From DASXHD01 sp036488725 (GTDB lineage: Bacteria; Myxococcota_A; Polyangia; Polyangiales; Polyangiaceae): DNA of 64,000 bases. Under the pieces are notes generated by a model. That model did not search any database, was not told the origin of the DNA, and saw nothing but the letters and a program-made list of their open reading frames with translations. Positions 24,553-33,779 of the stretch are shown here, in pieces. The number at the start of each line of letters is the position of its first letter. The stretch's first letter is position 1. Made by a program: the position numbers and the translations under genes. The stretch spans positions 55,642 to 119,641 of the forward strand of contig DASXHD010000011.1 in assembly GCA_036488725.1 (NCBI GenBank). The letters run 5' to 3'.

Positions 24553-25446
24553 CTAGCCCGCGGCGAGCGTCGCGACCTCGTCGGCAGTGAGCTCGATTTT
24601 GCGGGCCGCCCAATTTTCTTCGACGTGCTCCGGCGAGCTCGTGCCGGGGATGGGCAGCATCGCGGGCGAGCGCGCGAGCAGCCACGCCAGCGCGATTTGC
24701 GCGGGCGTCGCGCCGTGGCGCTTCGCGATCGTCGCGAGCGCCGGACGAACGCGTTCGTGCTGACCGACCGCGAGCGGAAAGAACGGAATGTACGCGATGC
24801 CGCGTTTCGTGCAGAGATCGAGCACGTCGTCGGGCTGCTCGACCTCGGCGTGCGTGAGCCGGAGAAATTCGCCCTTGCCGCCGCCGACGTTGTAAGCGTT
24901 TTGCACCCCGACGATTTCGGATCGCTCGAGCGCGGCGAGAATTTCCTTCGTCCCGACGTTGCTGAGCGCGATGTGCCGGATGCGACCGCGCTTCTGCTCT
25001 TCGCGGAGCGCGTCGAACGCCTCGAGAAACGGAACGCCCGCCACCGGCATGAACCGCAAGTGAACGACGTCGATGCGTTCGAGCCGGAGCTGCCGCAAAT
25101 CGGTCTCGAGACCTTCGCGCAGCTCCTCGGGCTTGATGAACGGGGCCCAGCCCTTGTCGGGCAAGCGACGGCCGCCGAGCTTGGTCGCGATGACGAGATC
25201 GCGCGGATACGGATGGAGCGTCTCGGCGATGAGTCGGTTCGCGACGTCCGGCCCGTAGAACCAAGCGGTATCGACGAATTGAATGCCGAGGTCGACGACG
25301 CGCCGCAAGACGGCCTTCGCGCGCTCCGGGCTATCGGGCTCGCCCCACACGTCTTTTCCCGGCAAGCGCATCGCGCCGAACCCGAGGCGGCGCACTTTCA
25401 AATCGCCGAGCGTGATCGTATCCGGACCGTGCGCGAATTCGTTCAT
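24553..25446 (-). CDS. Aldo/keto reductase
   Basis: 297 residues, a TIM-barrel NADPH-dependent oxidoreductase. The catalytic tetrad is intact: D59 (FVDTAWFYG), Y64, K89 (IATKLGG) and H129 (VVHLRF). The C-terminal cofactor region LPIPGTSSPEHVEEN is typical. The reaction is reduction of an aldehyde or ketone; the substrate is unknown. Its start overlaps the stop of the VOC gene (ATGA), and the adenylate cyclase gene lies upstream of both, so the three genes form an operon. Confidence 0.9.
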   Translation of the reverse strand: MNEFAHGPDTITLGDLKVRRLGFGAMRLPGKDVWGEPDSPERAKAVLRRVVDLGIQFVDTAWFYGPDVANRLIAETLHPYPRDLVIATKLGGRRLPDKGWAPFIKPEELREGLETDLRQLRLERIDVVHLRFMPVAGVPFLEAFDALREEQKRGRIRHIALSNVGTKEILAALERSEIVGVQNAYNVGGGKGEFLRLTHAEVEQPDDVLDLCTKRGIAYIPFFPLAVGQHERVRPALATIAKRHGATPAQIALAWLLARSPAMLPIPGTSSPEHVEENWAARKIELTADEVATLAAG

Positions 25447-25847
25447 GGACCCTCACCTTTCGAAGCCGAAGAGTAGGAAATGGCGCTCGCGAATGCCACG
25501 ACGTGCCCGTCCGGGTCGAGCACGTAGCCCGCTCGATGTCCCCAGTCGCGTGGCGCGATCGGGCTCAGCTCGCGCCCGCCGGCCGCGAGCGCGCGTCGCA
25601 TCAGCGATTCGGGATCCGCGACGACGAGGTAGACCTCGGCGCGCGGGACGCTGGACGCGGACGGATCAATCGCGCCGTCGAGCAGCTTCGCGATGCCTCG
25701 CTCGGGCATCAGTCCGAGGGTCGCGCCGCCGAGATTGATCTCGGTCATCCCGGGGACGTCGAGCGACGGCGAAACGTCGAGAACGCGCGCATAGAAGGCG
25801 GTCGCCGCCGCCTGGTCGCGAACGTAGAGAATGAAGTGGACGCGCAT
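25443..25847 (-). CDS. VOC-family (glyoxalase/bleomycin-resistance fold) protein
   Basis: 134 residues. It has two beta-alpha-beta-beta-beta modules: an N-terminal MRVHFILYVRDQAAATAFYARVL and a C-terminal half with VYLVVADPESLMRRALAAGG and GYVLDPDGHVVAFASA. The first position where glyoxalase I has His is also His (H4), but the other ligands are not clearly kept, so the metal site and reaction are uncertain. Related proteins include dioxygenases, PhnB-like and antibiotic-binding proteins. It is encoded between adenylate cyclase (7 bp upstream) and an aldo/keto reductase (4-bp overlap). Confidence 0.8.
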   Translation of the reverse strand: MRVHFILYVRDQAAATAFYARVLDVSPSLDVPGMTEINLGGATLGLMPERGIAKLLDGAIDPSASSVPRAEVYLVVADPESLMRRALAAGGRELSPIAPRDWGHRAGYVLDPDGHVVAFASAISYSSASKGEGP

Positions 25848-25854
25848 CCTGGGC

Positions 25855-27525
25855 TCAGGGCTTCAAACCGAGCACTTCGTACGTCATCACCGGCTGCTCG
25901 CGGCCCTTCACGGTGATCTCTTTGACCGCGCGCGCCTCGATTCGATCTTTGACGAGATCGTAAGTGTCCTGGCTGATGAGGACCGGCGCGCCGAGCTCTT
26001 TGGTCGACGACTCGAGACGCGAGGCGAGGTTCACCGCGTCGCCGATGACGGTGTACTCCATGCGCTTCTCGCTGCCGATGTTGCCGGCCACGACCTCGCC
26101 GGTGTGGATGCCGATGCCGGTCTTGATCGCCGACATGCCGCGCGCGACGAGCTTTTCGTTGAGCGCCGCGAGCGCCTTGCGCATCCCGACCGCCGCGCGC
26201 ACGGCGTGGAACGCGTCGTCGGCTTTCATCACGGGCGCGCCGAAAACGGCCATGATCGCGTCGCCGATGTACTTGTCGACGACGCCGTCTTCTTTGATGA
26301 CCACGTCGACCATCTCGGTGAAGTACTCGTTGAGGAGCGAGAGCAGCGCCTTCGCGTCCATCTTTTCGCTGATCGACGTGAAGCTCCGGATGTCCGAAAA
26401 GAGAATCGTCGCCGTGAGCGACTCGCCGCCGAGCTGAACTTTGCCAGCGAGGAGGTGATCCATCACCGCTTCGGTCATGTACTTGCCGAACGTCGTCTTC
26501 AGCTTGTCGCGCTCTTGCAGGCCCTCGACCATCGTGTTGAAGCCGTCGGCGAGATCTTCGAGCTCGTCGCCGGTCGTGACGCCCATGACCTTCACGTACT
26601 CTTGTTGCTCGAGGCGCTTGAGCGCGTCGCTCACGCGCTTCAGCGCGTTGGCCATGATGTCGGCCACGCGGAAACCGACGGCGGCCGCGATGAGCGCGGC
26701 GGCGACCACGAACGCGAGCGCGATCGCGAGATCGCGGTAAATCGCGCCGCGAACGTGCGTCACGTCGCGCGCGGCGACGAGCCAGTATTTGTTGCCTTTG
26801 CGCGTCGTCAGCTTGTCGCTCGTGAACGGCTCGACGACGTAGGTGCTGCTGCCGATCGTGATGAGCATCGGGTCGTTGGGCACGACCTTCTCGCCGCCGG
26901 CGGGAAAATGATCGGTCTTGTTGACGAGCACGCCCTTCGGGTCGACGAGCGCGAGCTCGAGCCCGACTTTGTGTCCGCTCCGCTCGAGGCGGTCTTTGGT
27001 GAACTCGCGTCCGACGACGATCGCGCCGCCGCCCGGAACCGGCCGCGCGACGAAATACGTCGGCAATCGCTCCTTCGCGCAGCCTCGGCCCGACATGCCC
27101 TCGGCCGGCTTGCCGGCGAGCGCGTCCTTCACGACGCCTTTCGCGTCGACGACCTCGGTCCCCCCGTCGCACCCGATGCGCGACACTTCTTTGCCTTCGG
27201 CGTCGATCAGGAGGACGTCGATCTCGGGAAACTGTTTTGCGAAGTCCTGCGTCTCGTGATTGGCCGCGTCGTGGTCGCCGGTGTGGATGGCGTGCGCGAC
27301 GTCGCCGTCGCTGGCCATGAGCGTCGCGGCCATTTGAAGCGTCTTGGTGCGGTCGTCGAGCTCCATCGTGTAGGCGCGGCGCGCGTTTTTCACGCGGTCG
27401 TTGGCCTCGGCGAGGAGCTGCTCGTGAAGGAGCCAGTAGAGAACCGGCAGCATCGCGAGCGTCACGACGATCGAAAGCCCCACGAGCGAGAGGAGCTTTC
27501 GTCGGACGGTGCGCAGCCGGAACAT
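25855..27525 (-). CDS. Membrane-bound class III adenylate cyclase with periplasmic sensor and HAMP domain
   Basis: 556 residues. TM1 is about 11-33; a periplasmic sensor of about 225 residues follows (Cache-like, with repeated strand-helix units and two Cys); TM2 is about 262-285. Next come a HAMP domain (ADIMANALKRVSDALKRLEQQEY) and a class III cyclase domain from about 370. The catalytic domain keeps the metal-binding Asp in FSDIRSF and GDAIMAVFG, the adenine-selecting Lys in EKRMEYT with its partner Asp in VIGDAVN, and the transition-state Asn/Arg in VNLASR. It is therefore predicted active and ATP-specific. It should make cAMP in response to an external signal. Confidence 0.92.
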   Translation of the reverse strand: MFRLRTVRRKLLSLVGLSIVVTLAMLPVLYWLLHEQLLAEANDRVKNARRAYTMELDDRTKTLQMAATLMASDGDVAHAIHTGDHDAANHETQDFAKQFPEIDVLLIDAEGKEVSRIGCDGGTEVVDAKGVVKDALAGKPAEGMSGRGCAKERLPTYFVARPVPGGGAIVVGREFTKDRLERSGHKVGLELALVDPKGVLVNKTDHFPAGGEKVVPNDPMLITIGSSTYVVEPFTSDKLTTRKGNKYWLVAARDVTHVRGAIYRDLAIALAFVVAAALIAAAVGFRVADIMANALKRVSDALKRLEQQEYVKVMGVTTGDELEDLADGFNTMVEGLQERDKLKTTFGKYMTEAVMDHLLAGKVQLGGESLTATILFSDIRSFTSISEKMDAKALLSLLNEYFTEMVDVVIKEDGVVDKYIGDAIMAVFGAPVMKADDAFHAVRAAVGMRKALAALNEKLVARGMSAIKTGIGIHTGEVVAGNIGSEKRMEYTVIGDAVNLASRLESSTKELGAPVLISQDTYDLVKDRIEARAVKEITVKGREQPVMTYEVLGLKP

Positions 27526-27533
27526 CCGCGGCG

Positions 27534-27539
27534 AGGATA
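27534..27539 (-). promoter_or_regulatory. Putative -10 box of a leaderless promoter
   Basis: TATCCT (minus strand) ends 8 bases before the adenylate cyclase ATG at 27525. The same hexamer precedes the second kinase gene. Confidence 0.45.
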
Positions 27540-27545
27540 ACCCGT

Positions 27546-28103
27546 TCAGGGACCGACGGGGCTCGTGTTCGACACGCTGATGCTCGACGCGAAGCTATTG
27601 AACGAGCACGGGCTCGACGTGCCGCAGAGGTTTCCGAAGACCGAGCACGAGTCGAGCTCAGCCGACGTCTGCGTTTCGCCCGGTCCCATGTTTTGGAAGG
27701 CGAAAGACTGCTCGTTGGTCGCGGTCGTCGCGTCGCTGCACGAGTCGGTGAGCGCGATGCCAACCGTCCCACTGACCTCGCGGCCGGTTCCGGTTCCCTG
27801 GCACGACACGAAGACGTACGCGCCGTGCCCGTCGCCGCATCCGACTTCTTGCGTCACCGTCACCGGCGTCGTCGTGAAGGTTCCGTCGGGGTTGTGATTC
27901 GGCTCGCACGCGATCGTGGTCGGCGTCACGTCGTGACGGTTCGCCGGTTGATCCGGCGTCGAGCAGTTGAAGAGGTTTCCGCCGGTCGTCCCGAAGATCG
28001 GCCCCGTGAGCGTCACGCGAACCGCGGGCGGCGACACGCTGCACGCCGACATGACCGCCATCAAAAATCCCCCGACCATCCCCACGCACGCGACTCTTCG
28101 CAT
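27546..28103 (-). CDS. Putative secreted lipoprotein
   Basis: 185 residues. Start at 28103 is supported by GGAGGTCG 7 bases upstream. The signal ends at the lipobox VMSAC. The mature part is Thr/Ser/Gly-rich and beta-like, with eight or so Cys (for example NLFNCSTPD, VGCGDGHGAYVFVSC, DSCSVFGNLCGTSSPC) that would form disulfides. No recognised family. It is followed by the adenylate cyclase gene 20 bp downstream on the same strand, which has its own -10-like box. Confidence 0.75.
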   Translation of the reverse strand: MRRVACVGMVGGFLMAVMSACSVSPPAVRVTLTGPIFGTTGGNLFNCSTPDQPANRHDVTPTTIACEPNHNPDGTFTTTPVTVTQEVGCGDGHGAYVFVSCQGTGTGREVSGTVGIALTDSCSDATTATNEQSFAFQNMGPGETQTSAELDSCSVFGNLCGTSSPCSFNSFASSISVSNTSPVGP

Positions 28104-28186
28104 CGAGCGACCTCCTATCCGTATCGGGATGCAGGCCTCGTGCCGCGCGGGAAAAGGCTGATTTCCCGCGTCCGCGCGGGGCGCCG

Positions 28187-28630
28187 GTGTGCACGTTCCT
28201 TTACGAGTGCGTATCATCCTCCACGCCCTTGGAGAATGACTCGCCCATCGACACCAAGCGCGCCAAGTCGCGCCTCCTCTTCGTCCTCGTCGTTCACGAC
28301 CAGGCCGTCGACGCGGAGCCACTGTGCGAGCAGCTGCGCGATCTGTTCATCGTGCGCGAGGCGACGGTCGCGTTCGACGCGCTCGAACGGCTCACGGGCG
28401 GGCAGCTCGCGTGCGTCGTGTGCATGGTCGGCGGCGCGATTCGCGGCAAAGATTTTTTGCGCCTCGTGCAGCACGCGTCGCCCGAGCACGTCTCGCGTTT
28501 GATCATCGTCGACGAGTCGGCCGAGCGCGACGCCGCCGATTTCGTTCGGGGCACCGGCGCGACGTTCTTGCCGTCGACCGACGTCGACGAGGTGATCGCG
28601 GTCGTTCGCGCCGTGAGCGCCCGGGCGTGA
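28187..28630 (+). CDS. Degenerate response-regulator-receiver-like protein
   Basis: Up to 147 residues (a TTG at 28229 would shorten it by 14). The core has the alternating strand-helix pattern of a receiver domain: SRLLFVLVVHDQ, ACVVCMVGGAIRGKDFL, VSRLIIVDESAERD and ATFLPSTDVDEVIAVV. The position that normally holds the phosphorylated Asp after strand 3 reads CMVGG, with no Asp, so phosphorylation is unlikely. It would be an atypical, possibly signal-binding or scaffold receiver. It is encoded convergently with the second Ser/Thr kinase, 10 bp away. Confidence 0.6.
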   Translation: MCTFLYECVSSSTPLENDSPIDTKRAKSRLLFVLVVHDQAVDAEPLCEQLRDLFIVREATVAFDALERLTGGQLACVVCMVGGAIRGKDFLRLVQHASPEHVSRLIIVDESAERDAADFVRGTGATFLPSTDVDEVIAVVRAVSARA

Positions 28631-28640
28631 GGTCCGAGTC

Positions 28641-29864
28641 TCAGCGGAGCGCGAGATACGCCGCGACCACGACGACGCCCGCGACCGCGCCGACGGCGGC
28701 GTAGACCATCATGCCGCGCGAGACCGGAACCGCGACGGTCGGCGTGGCCGTCGCCGCTTCCGTTTCCGTCTCCGTCTCCGGATCCGAGTCCGGCGGCGTC
28801 GGCGTGAGGACGGGCATGCTGTTTTCGACCTCGGGGACCTGCGCGATGGGAACGATCGGCGCGAGCGTCTTCCGCTCGACGCCGGTCGCTTCGGCGAGCC
28901 ATCCCTCTTGTTTCTCGGCTTCGCCCGGGAAGAGCTCGCCCACGAGGAGCGCGAGCTTGTGCTGCAGGTCCCCGGTCTTTGCTTTGCTCAAGAAGCGATC
29001 GAGATCGTCGGCCATCGCCGCGGCCGACGCGTAGCGCTCGTCGCGATTTTGCTTCAGCGATTTTTCGACGATGGCCCACAGCGCGTCCGGAAATTTTTCG
29101 ACGAACGTCCGCGGGTCGGGGACCTCGCCTTTCTGAATCGCGCGCACCGTGGCGACGTCGGTGTCGCGCTTGAAGAGGCGGCGCATCGTGACCGTCTCCC
29201 AGAGCGTCGTGCCGAGCGCGTAGACGTCCGACCGCCCATCGAGCGCGTCCTCTTTGATTTGCTCCGGCGAGAGATACGGAATCTTCCCCTTGATGAGACC
29301 GCGCTGGCTCTGCGTCTGGCGTTTGCGCGCTTTCGCGAGCCCGAAGTCGATGAGCTTCACCGAGCCGTCGTAGCCGACGAAGACGTTGCTCGGGTTCACG
29401 TCGCGGTGGACGATGCCGAGCTTGCGGCCGTCTTCTTCGTCGACGAGGCCATGCGCGTGCTCGAGGCCGCGCGCCACCTCGCGCGCGACGTGCGCCGCGA
29501 CGTCGAACGGGATCGCGCGCTTTTTTTCGGCGGCGGCCTCCCACACGTCGAGGAGCGAGCGGCCCATCAAGAGCTCCATCGCGATGAACCACGCGCCCGC
29601 CTGCGCGCCGTACCCGACGGTTCGAATCACGTTCGGATGCGAGAGGCGCGTCAGGATTTCCGCCTCGTCCAAGAACATTTTTTCGTACTCGGGGTTCGAG
29701 ACGAGCTCGCCCTTGATGACCTTGAGCGCCACGACGGCCTGCTCGGACGGCGCTTCTTCGCCCGGCGAAGGCACGTACTTGCCGAGGTAGACCGCGGCCA
29801 TGCCCCCGCCGCCGATCTTGGGGCCCAGCGCGTACGGTCCGTGATCGGGCGCGGCGAGCGACAT
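28641..29864 (-). CDS. Eukaryote-like Ser/Thr protein kinase with C-terminal membrane anchor
   Basis: 407 residues. The catalytic domain (about 11-275) has a Gly-rich loop (KIGGGGMAAVYLG), K48 in VALK, HRDVNPSN (153-160), DFG (173-175) and SPE (199-201), all consistent with an active kinase. A Pro/Thr/Glu-rich linker with a TETETE stretch leads to a membrane helix at the extreme C-terminus (about 385-407), leaving almost nothing outside the cell. This tail-anchored layout differs from the 8877 kinase, which has a periplasmic domain. It is divergent from hemL across only 26 bp. Confidence 0.93.
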   Translation of the reverse strand: MSLAAPDHGPYALGPKIGGGGMAAVYLGKYVPSPGEEAPSEQAVVALKVIKGELVSNPEYEKMFLDEAEILTRLSHPNVIRTVGYGAQAGAWFIAMELLMGRSLLDVWEAAAEKKRAIPFDVAAHVAREVARGLEHAHGLVDEEDGRKLGIVHRDVNPSNVFVGYDGSVKLIDFGLAKARKRQTQSQRGLIKGKIPYLSPEQIKEDALDGRSDVYALGTTLWETVTMRRLFKRDTDVATVRAIQKGEVPDPRTFVEKFPDALWAIVEKSLKQNRDERYASAAAMADDLDRFLSKAKTGDLQHKLALLVGELFPGEAEKQEGWLAEATGVERKTLAPIVPIAQVPEVENSMPVLTPTPPDSDPETETETEAATATPTVAVPVSRGMMVYAAVGAVAGVVVVAAYLALR

Positions 29865-29868
29865 TTTA

Positions 29869-29884
29869 GTCAGGATATACTGAC
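29869..29884. promoter_or_regulatory. Divergent promoter/inverted repeat between kinase and hemL
   Basis: GTCAG-gatata-CTGAC is a perfect 5-bp inverted repeat centred in the 26-bp gap. On the minus strand TATCCT (29872-29877) ends 7 bases before the kinase ATG; on the plus strand TATACT (29876-29881) ends 9 bases before the hemL ATG. The two boxes overlap. Confidence 0.5.
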
Positions 29885-29890
29885 GGCCGC

Positions 29891-31165
<1,275 letters not shown>

Positions 31166-31214
31166 CGACGCTCGTTCATGTCCGACCGGATCGCGCGTAA
31201 GCTTCACGCGCTCG

Positions 31215-31946
31215 GTGGATCGAATCACGCTGGAAGTCTGCTTCGTCGTCTTCGTCGCGACGGCCGTGCGCTCGGCGATCGGGTTCGGCGAAGCGCTGGT
31301 CGGCGTGCCGCTCCTCGCGCTCTTGATCCCGATCAAGGTCGCCGCGCCGGTCGCGGCGCTCGTCTCGATCACCGTCGCCGCCGTCGTGATGGTCCAAGAT
31401 TGGCGACACGTCGAGGTTCGTAGCGCGCTCCGGCTCGTCCTCGCGACGCTCCCCGGGATCCCGCTCGGCCTCTGGCTTCTCACGCACGCGCCCGAGGCGC
31501 TCGTCAAAGCGCTGCTCGCGACGATCATCATCGTCTTTTCGGTTTGGGCGATCGTGCGACCCGCGACGGGCCTCGTGCGCGAGCGCTGGGCGTGGCTCTT
31601 CGGCTTCGTCTCCGGCGTGCTCGGCGGCGCGTACGGCATGAACGGGCCGCCGCTCGCGATCTACGGCGCGCTCCGCAAATGGTCCCCGGCCGAGTTCCGC
31701 GCGACGCTCCAAGGTTATTTTTTGCCCGCGAGCATCGTCGGCATGGGCGGCTACTTTCTCGCGGGGCTTTGGAGCTCGCGCGTCACGCGTCTCTACGCCG
31801 TGTCGCTTCCGTTCGTCGCCGTCGCGATCGTGCTCGGCAGCGTCGTGAACCGCCACCTCGACGCTCATCGTTTCATCTCGATCGTGTACGGCGCGCTCGT
31901 CGTCATTGGCGGCACTCTGCTGGTGCAGTCGATCGCGATGCGGTGA
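31215..31946 (+). CDS. TauE/SafE (TSUP) family transporter
   Basis: 243 residues from the GTG at 31215 (VDRITLEVCFVVF), following hemL by 49 bp. About seven membrane helices are visible, arranged as two related halves. The conserved TSUP segments are present: FVATAVRSAIGFGEALVGVP in the first half and FVSGVLGGAYGMNGPPLAIY, with the Gly-rich NGPP loop, in the second. The family exports or imports sulfur- or carbon-containing anions such as sulfite, sulfoacetate or taurine; the substrate here is unknown. It is an inner-membrane protein. Confidence 0.88.
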   Translation: MDRITLEVCFVVFVATAVRSAIGFGEALVGVPLLALLIPIKVAAPVAALVSITVAAVVMVQDWRHVEVRSALRLVLATLPGIPLGLWLLTHAPEALVKALLATIIIVFSVWAIVRPATGLVRERWAWLFGFVSGVLGGAYGMNGPPLAIYGALRKWSPAEFRATLQGYFLPASIVGMGGYFLAGLWSSRVTRLYAVSLPFVAVAIVLGSVVNRHLDAHRFISIVYGALVVIGGTLLVQSIAMR

Positions 31947-31959
31947 TACGACCGGTGGC

Positions 31960-33336
31960 ATGAAGGGACGCACCATCCCGCCGCTCCTCCGCGAAGCGGC
32001 GACGTTCGTCGGCAAACAGAAACACGGCACGCTCGGCTGGTTCGACTCGTTCGAGCCCGACGAGATCCCGAAACAGTGGGACCCGGAAAACGCCGGGCGC
32101 CTCGCGCGCGCGGGCTTCGTGTTTTTGACGCTGCCCGAAGGATCGCTGCTCGTGCTGCTCGAGGTCGGCGGCGGCGCGCCTCCCGCGGTCGTGCTCCTCG
32201 GATCCGAGGGCGATCGGCGAACGGTCGCGACGAGCCTCGAGGCTTTTTTGATCGCCTGGTCGAAAGGCGAAACCGAGATCATGGAGCTCGACGACGAAGA
32301 GTGCGCGGCCGGGCGGAAGCTCCTCGCGAAGTGGGTCGCCTCGAAAAAAATCAAGGCGCCCAAGGCGAAGGACTTCGACTTTCAAGCTTGGCTCGACGGC
32401 GCCGCGGCCGCCGCGCCGACAGCCGCGCCCCCGCCGCTCGCGCGCAAGCCGACGGCGACGATGAAGAAGCTCGGACCGAAGACCCAAAAGCTCGCGTCGA
32501 TGGTCGGCCTTCGCGCCGACGATCCGAAAGCGATCGAGTACGTGCAGAAGACGCTCGGAAAGAAGCTGCCGCAGTCGACCAGCGAGCAGAACGACGACGC
32601 CGGCATCCAAGCGCCGAAAGCCGGCGTTCAAATGTCGGTCACCCACGAAGTGCTCCACGACGCGTATCCGCCGATTCACAAAACGGCGAAGTCGTTCGTG
32701 CCGTACATCGTGAACGTTTGGGTCGAGCCGAAGATCGGCGAGACCGTGCTCGGCGTGCCGTGGGACGCGGCCTCGATCGCCGACGTCGAAAAGGTGCTCG
32801 GCAAGGCGAAGATGCGCCGGTTTTTCCACGACGACGACGAGCCGACCGTCGGCGAGTGGAAGTACGCGCTCGACGAAGGCGCGCACACGCTGCTCGAGAT
32901 CACGTTCCGCAAGCGCGTCCAAGTCCGCATCGGCATCGCTCAAGGGTTCGAGCTCGAAAAATATCATCGCGTGACGGCTGCCGTGTTCGCGGGCTGGGCG
33001 GCGACGCGCGGCCTCCTCGACGAGGCGCGACTGTCGGCGCACGCGTCGCTCCTCGCCGAGGTGAAAAAGCGCAACGCGACGGGCGGCGCGCTCTACGACG
33101 CGCTCGGCCGCGGCCTCTGGGACAGCCACCTCGTGCCGGACGACGAGCTTCGCACGTACGCGTACTGCTACTTCCACAACATCGGCGGCGACTGGATCAC
33201 GGGCGACTTGACGAAAGTCTTCGGCAAACGAAAAGGCCCTTACGGCCACGACGAGCCGAAGCTCGACGAGCCGACGTGGGACGCGGTCGACAAGGCCGCG
33301 ACCGTCTTCGAGAAGCGCTTCGCGCGCTGGCTATGA
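31960..33336 (+). CDS. Hypothetical protein, conserved-looking soluble protein
   Basis: 458 residues, start at MKGRTIPPLLREA (31960), 13 bp after the transporter. No signal peptide or membrane helix. The N-terminal ~150 residues show a mixed alpha/beta domain (GTLGWFDSFEPDEIPKQW, FVFLTLPEGSLLVLLEV) faintly like SUKH/Smi1 immunity-type folds, then an Ala/Pro/Lys linker. The C-terminal ~270 residues form another domain (AGVQMSVTHEVLHDAYPPIH, NVWVEPKIGETVLGVPWD, HNIGGDWITGDL). I do not recognise it. A housekeeping or immunity-like role cannot be chosen from the sequence. Confidence 0.65.
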   Translation: MKGRTIPPLLREAATFVGKQKHGTLGWFDSFEPDEIPKQWDPENAGRLARAGFVFLTLPEGSLLVLLEVGGGAPPAVVLLGSEGDRRTVATSLEAFLIAWSKGETEIMELDDEECAAGRKLLAKWVASKKIKAPKAKDFDFQAWLDGAAAAAPTAAPPPLARKPTATMKKLGPKTQKLASMVGLRADDPKAIEYVQKTLGKKLPQSTSEQNDDAGIQAPKAGVQMSVTHEVLHDAYPPIHKTAKSFVPYIVNVWVEPKIGETVLGVPWDAASIADVEKVLGKAKMRRFFHDDDEPTVGEWKYALDEGAHTLLEITFRKRVQVRIGIAQGFELEKYHRVTAAVFAGWAATRGLLDEARLSAHASLLAEVKKRNATGGALYDALGRGLWDSHLVPDDELRTYAYCYFHNIGGDWITGDLTKVFGKRKGPYGHDEPKLDEPTWDAVDKAATVFEKRFARWL

Positions 33337-33711
33337 CGCGCGCCTGACCTTTGCGGCGTGTCCCGACCTGTGCGCGCGCAGGCACGCCCGGTGAACGATC
33401 GCGTCGCAGCGCTTGCAAACGGCGCCGTCGGCTTCGCCGAGGATGCGCTTGTCGCAGGCGGCGCAGCGCTTCCCTGCGACTTGCACGAGCGCGCTGTCGC
33501 GCCAGCGTGGGTCGTCGAGGTCGACGGCGTGAGCAGCCGCGTCCTTCGGCATCGCGAGCGCGACCGCGAGCCGGTAGAGGCCGACGACGACCGCTCCGCT
33601 CGCGATCACGTACGTCCCGCCGGGCGCAGCCGCCGCATACGTCCCCGCCGTGACGACGATTCCCGTGCCGAGAATGGCGAAGGCCGTGACCAGTGCGTTT
33701 CGGCGCGTCAT
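33331..33711 (-). CDS. Small membrane protein with C-terminal zinc-finger-like motif
   Basis: 126 residues. Two membrane helices occupy about 8-27 (VTAFAILGTGIVVTAGTYAA) and 33-53. A soluble tail follows carrying CAACDKR...CKRCDAIVHRACLRAH, i.e. CxxC-x13-CxxC-x4-HxxC-x3-H, a treble-clef/cross-brace pattern as in RING, PHD or C1 fingers that would bind zinc. Its 3' end overlaps the preceding plus-strand gene by 6 bp. Function unknown; the finger would face the cytoplasm if both termini are inside. Confidence 0.7.
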   Translation of the reverse strand: MTRRNALVTAFAILGTGIVVTAGTYAAAAPGGTYVIASGAVVVGLYRLAVALAMPKDAAAHAVDLDDPRWRDSALVQVAGKRCAACDKRILGEADGAVCKRCDAIVHRACLRAHRSGHAAKVRRAS

Positions 33712-33718
33712 GCCGCCG

Positions 33719-33724
33719 AGTGTA
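33719..33724 (-). promoter_or_regulatory. Putative -10 box of a leaderless promoter
   Basis: TACACT (minus strand) ends 7 bases before the ATG at 33711; no Shine-Dalgarno sequence is seen. Confidence 0.45.
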
Positions 33725-33779
33725 CGCGGGCGCCGGTCCGAGCCTTCCCGAACCGCAGGCGCGCCTCTACGTGCTCGCC

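Noticed and set aside
29620..29640. tRNA T-loop-like GTTCGAATC
   Set aside because: It lies inside the kinase reading frame and has no acceptor stem or anticodon arm around it; no tRNA was found in any gap.
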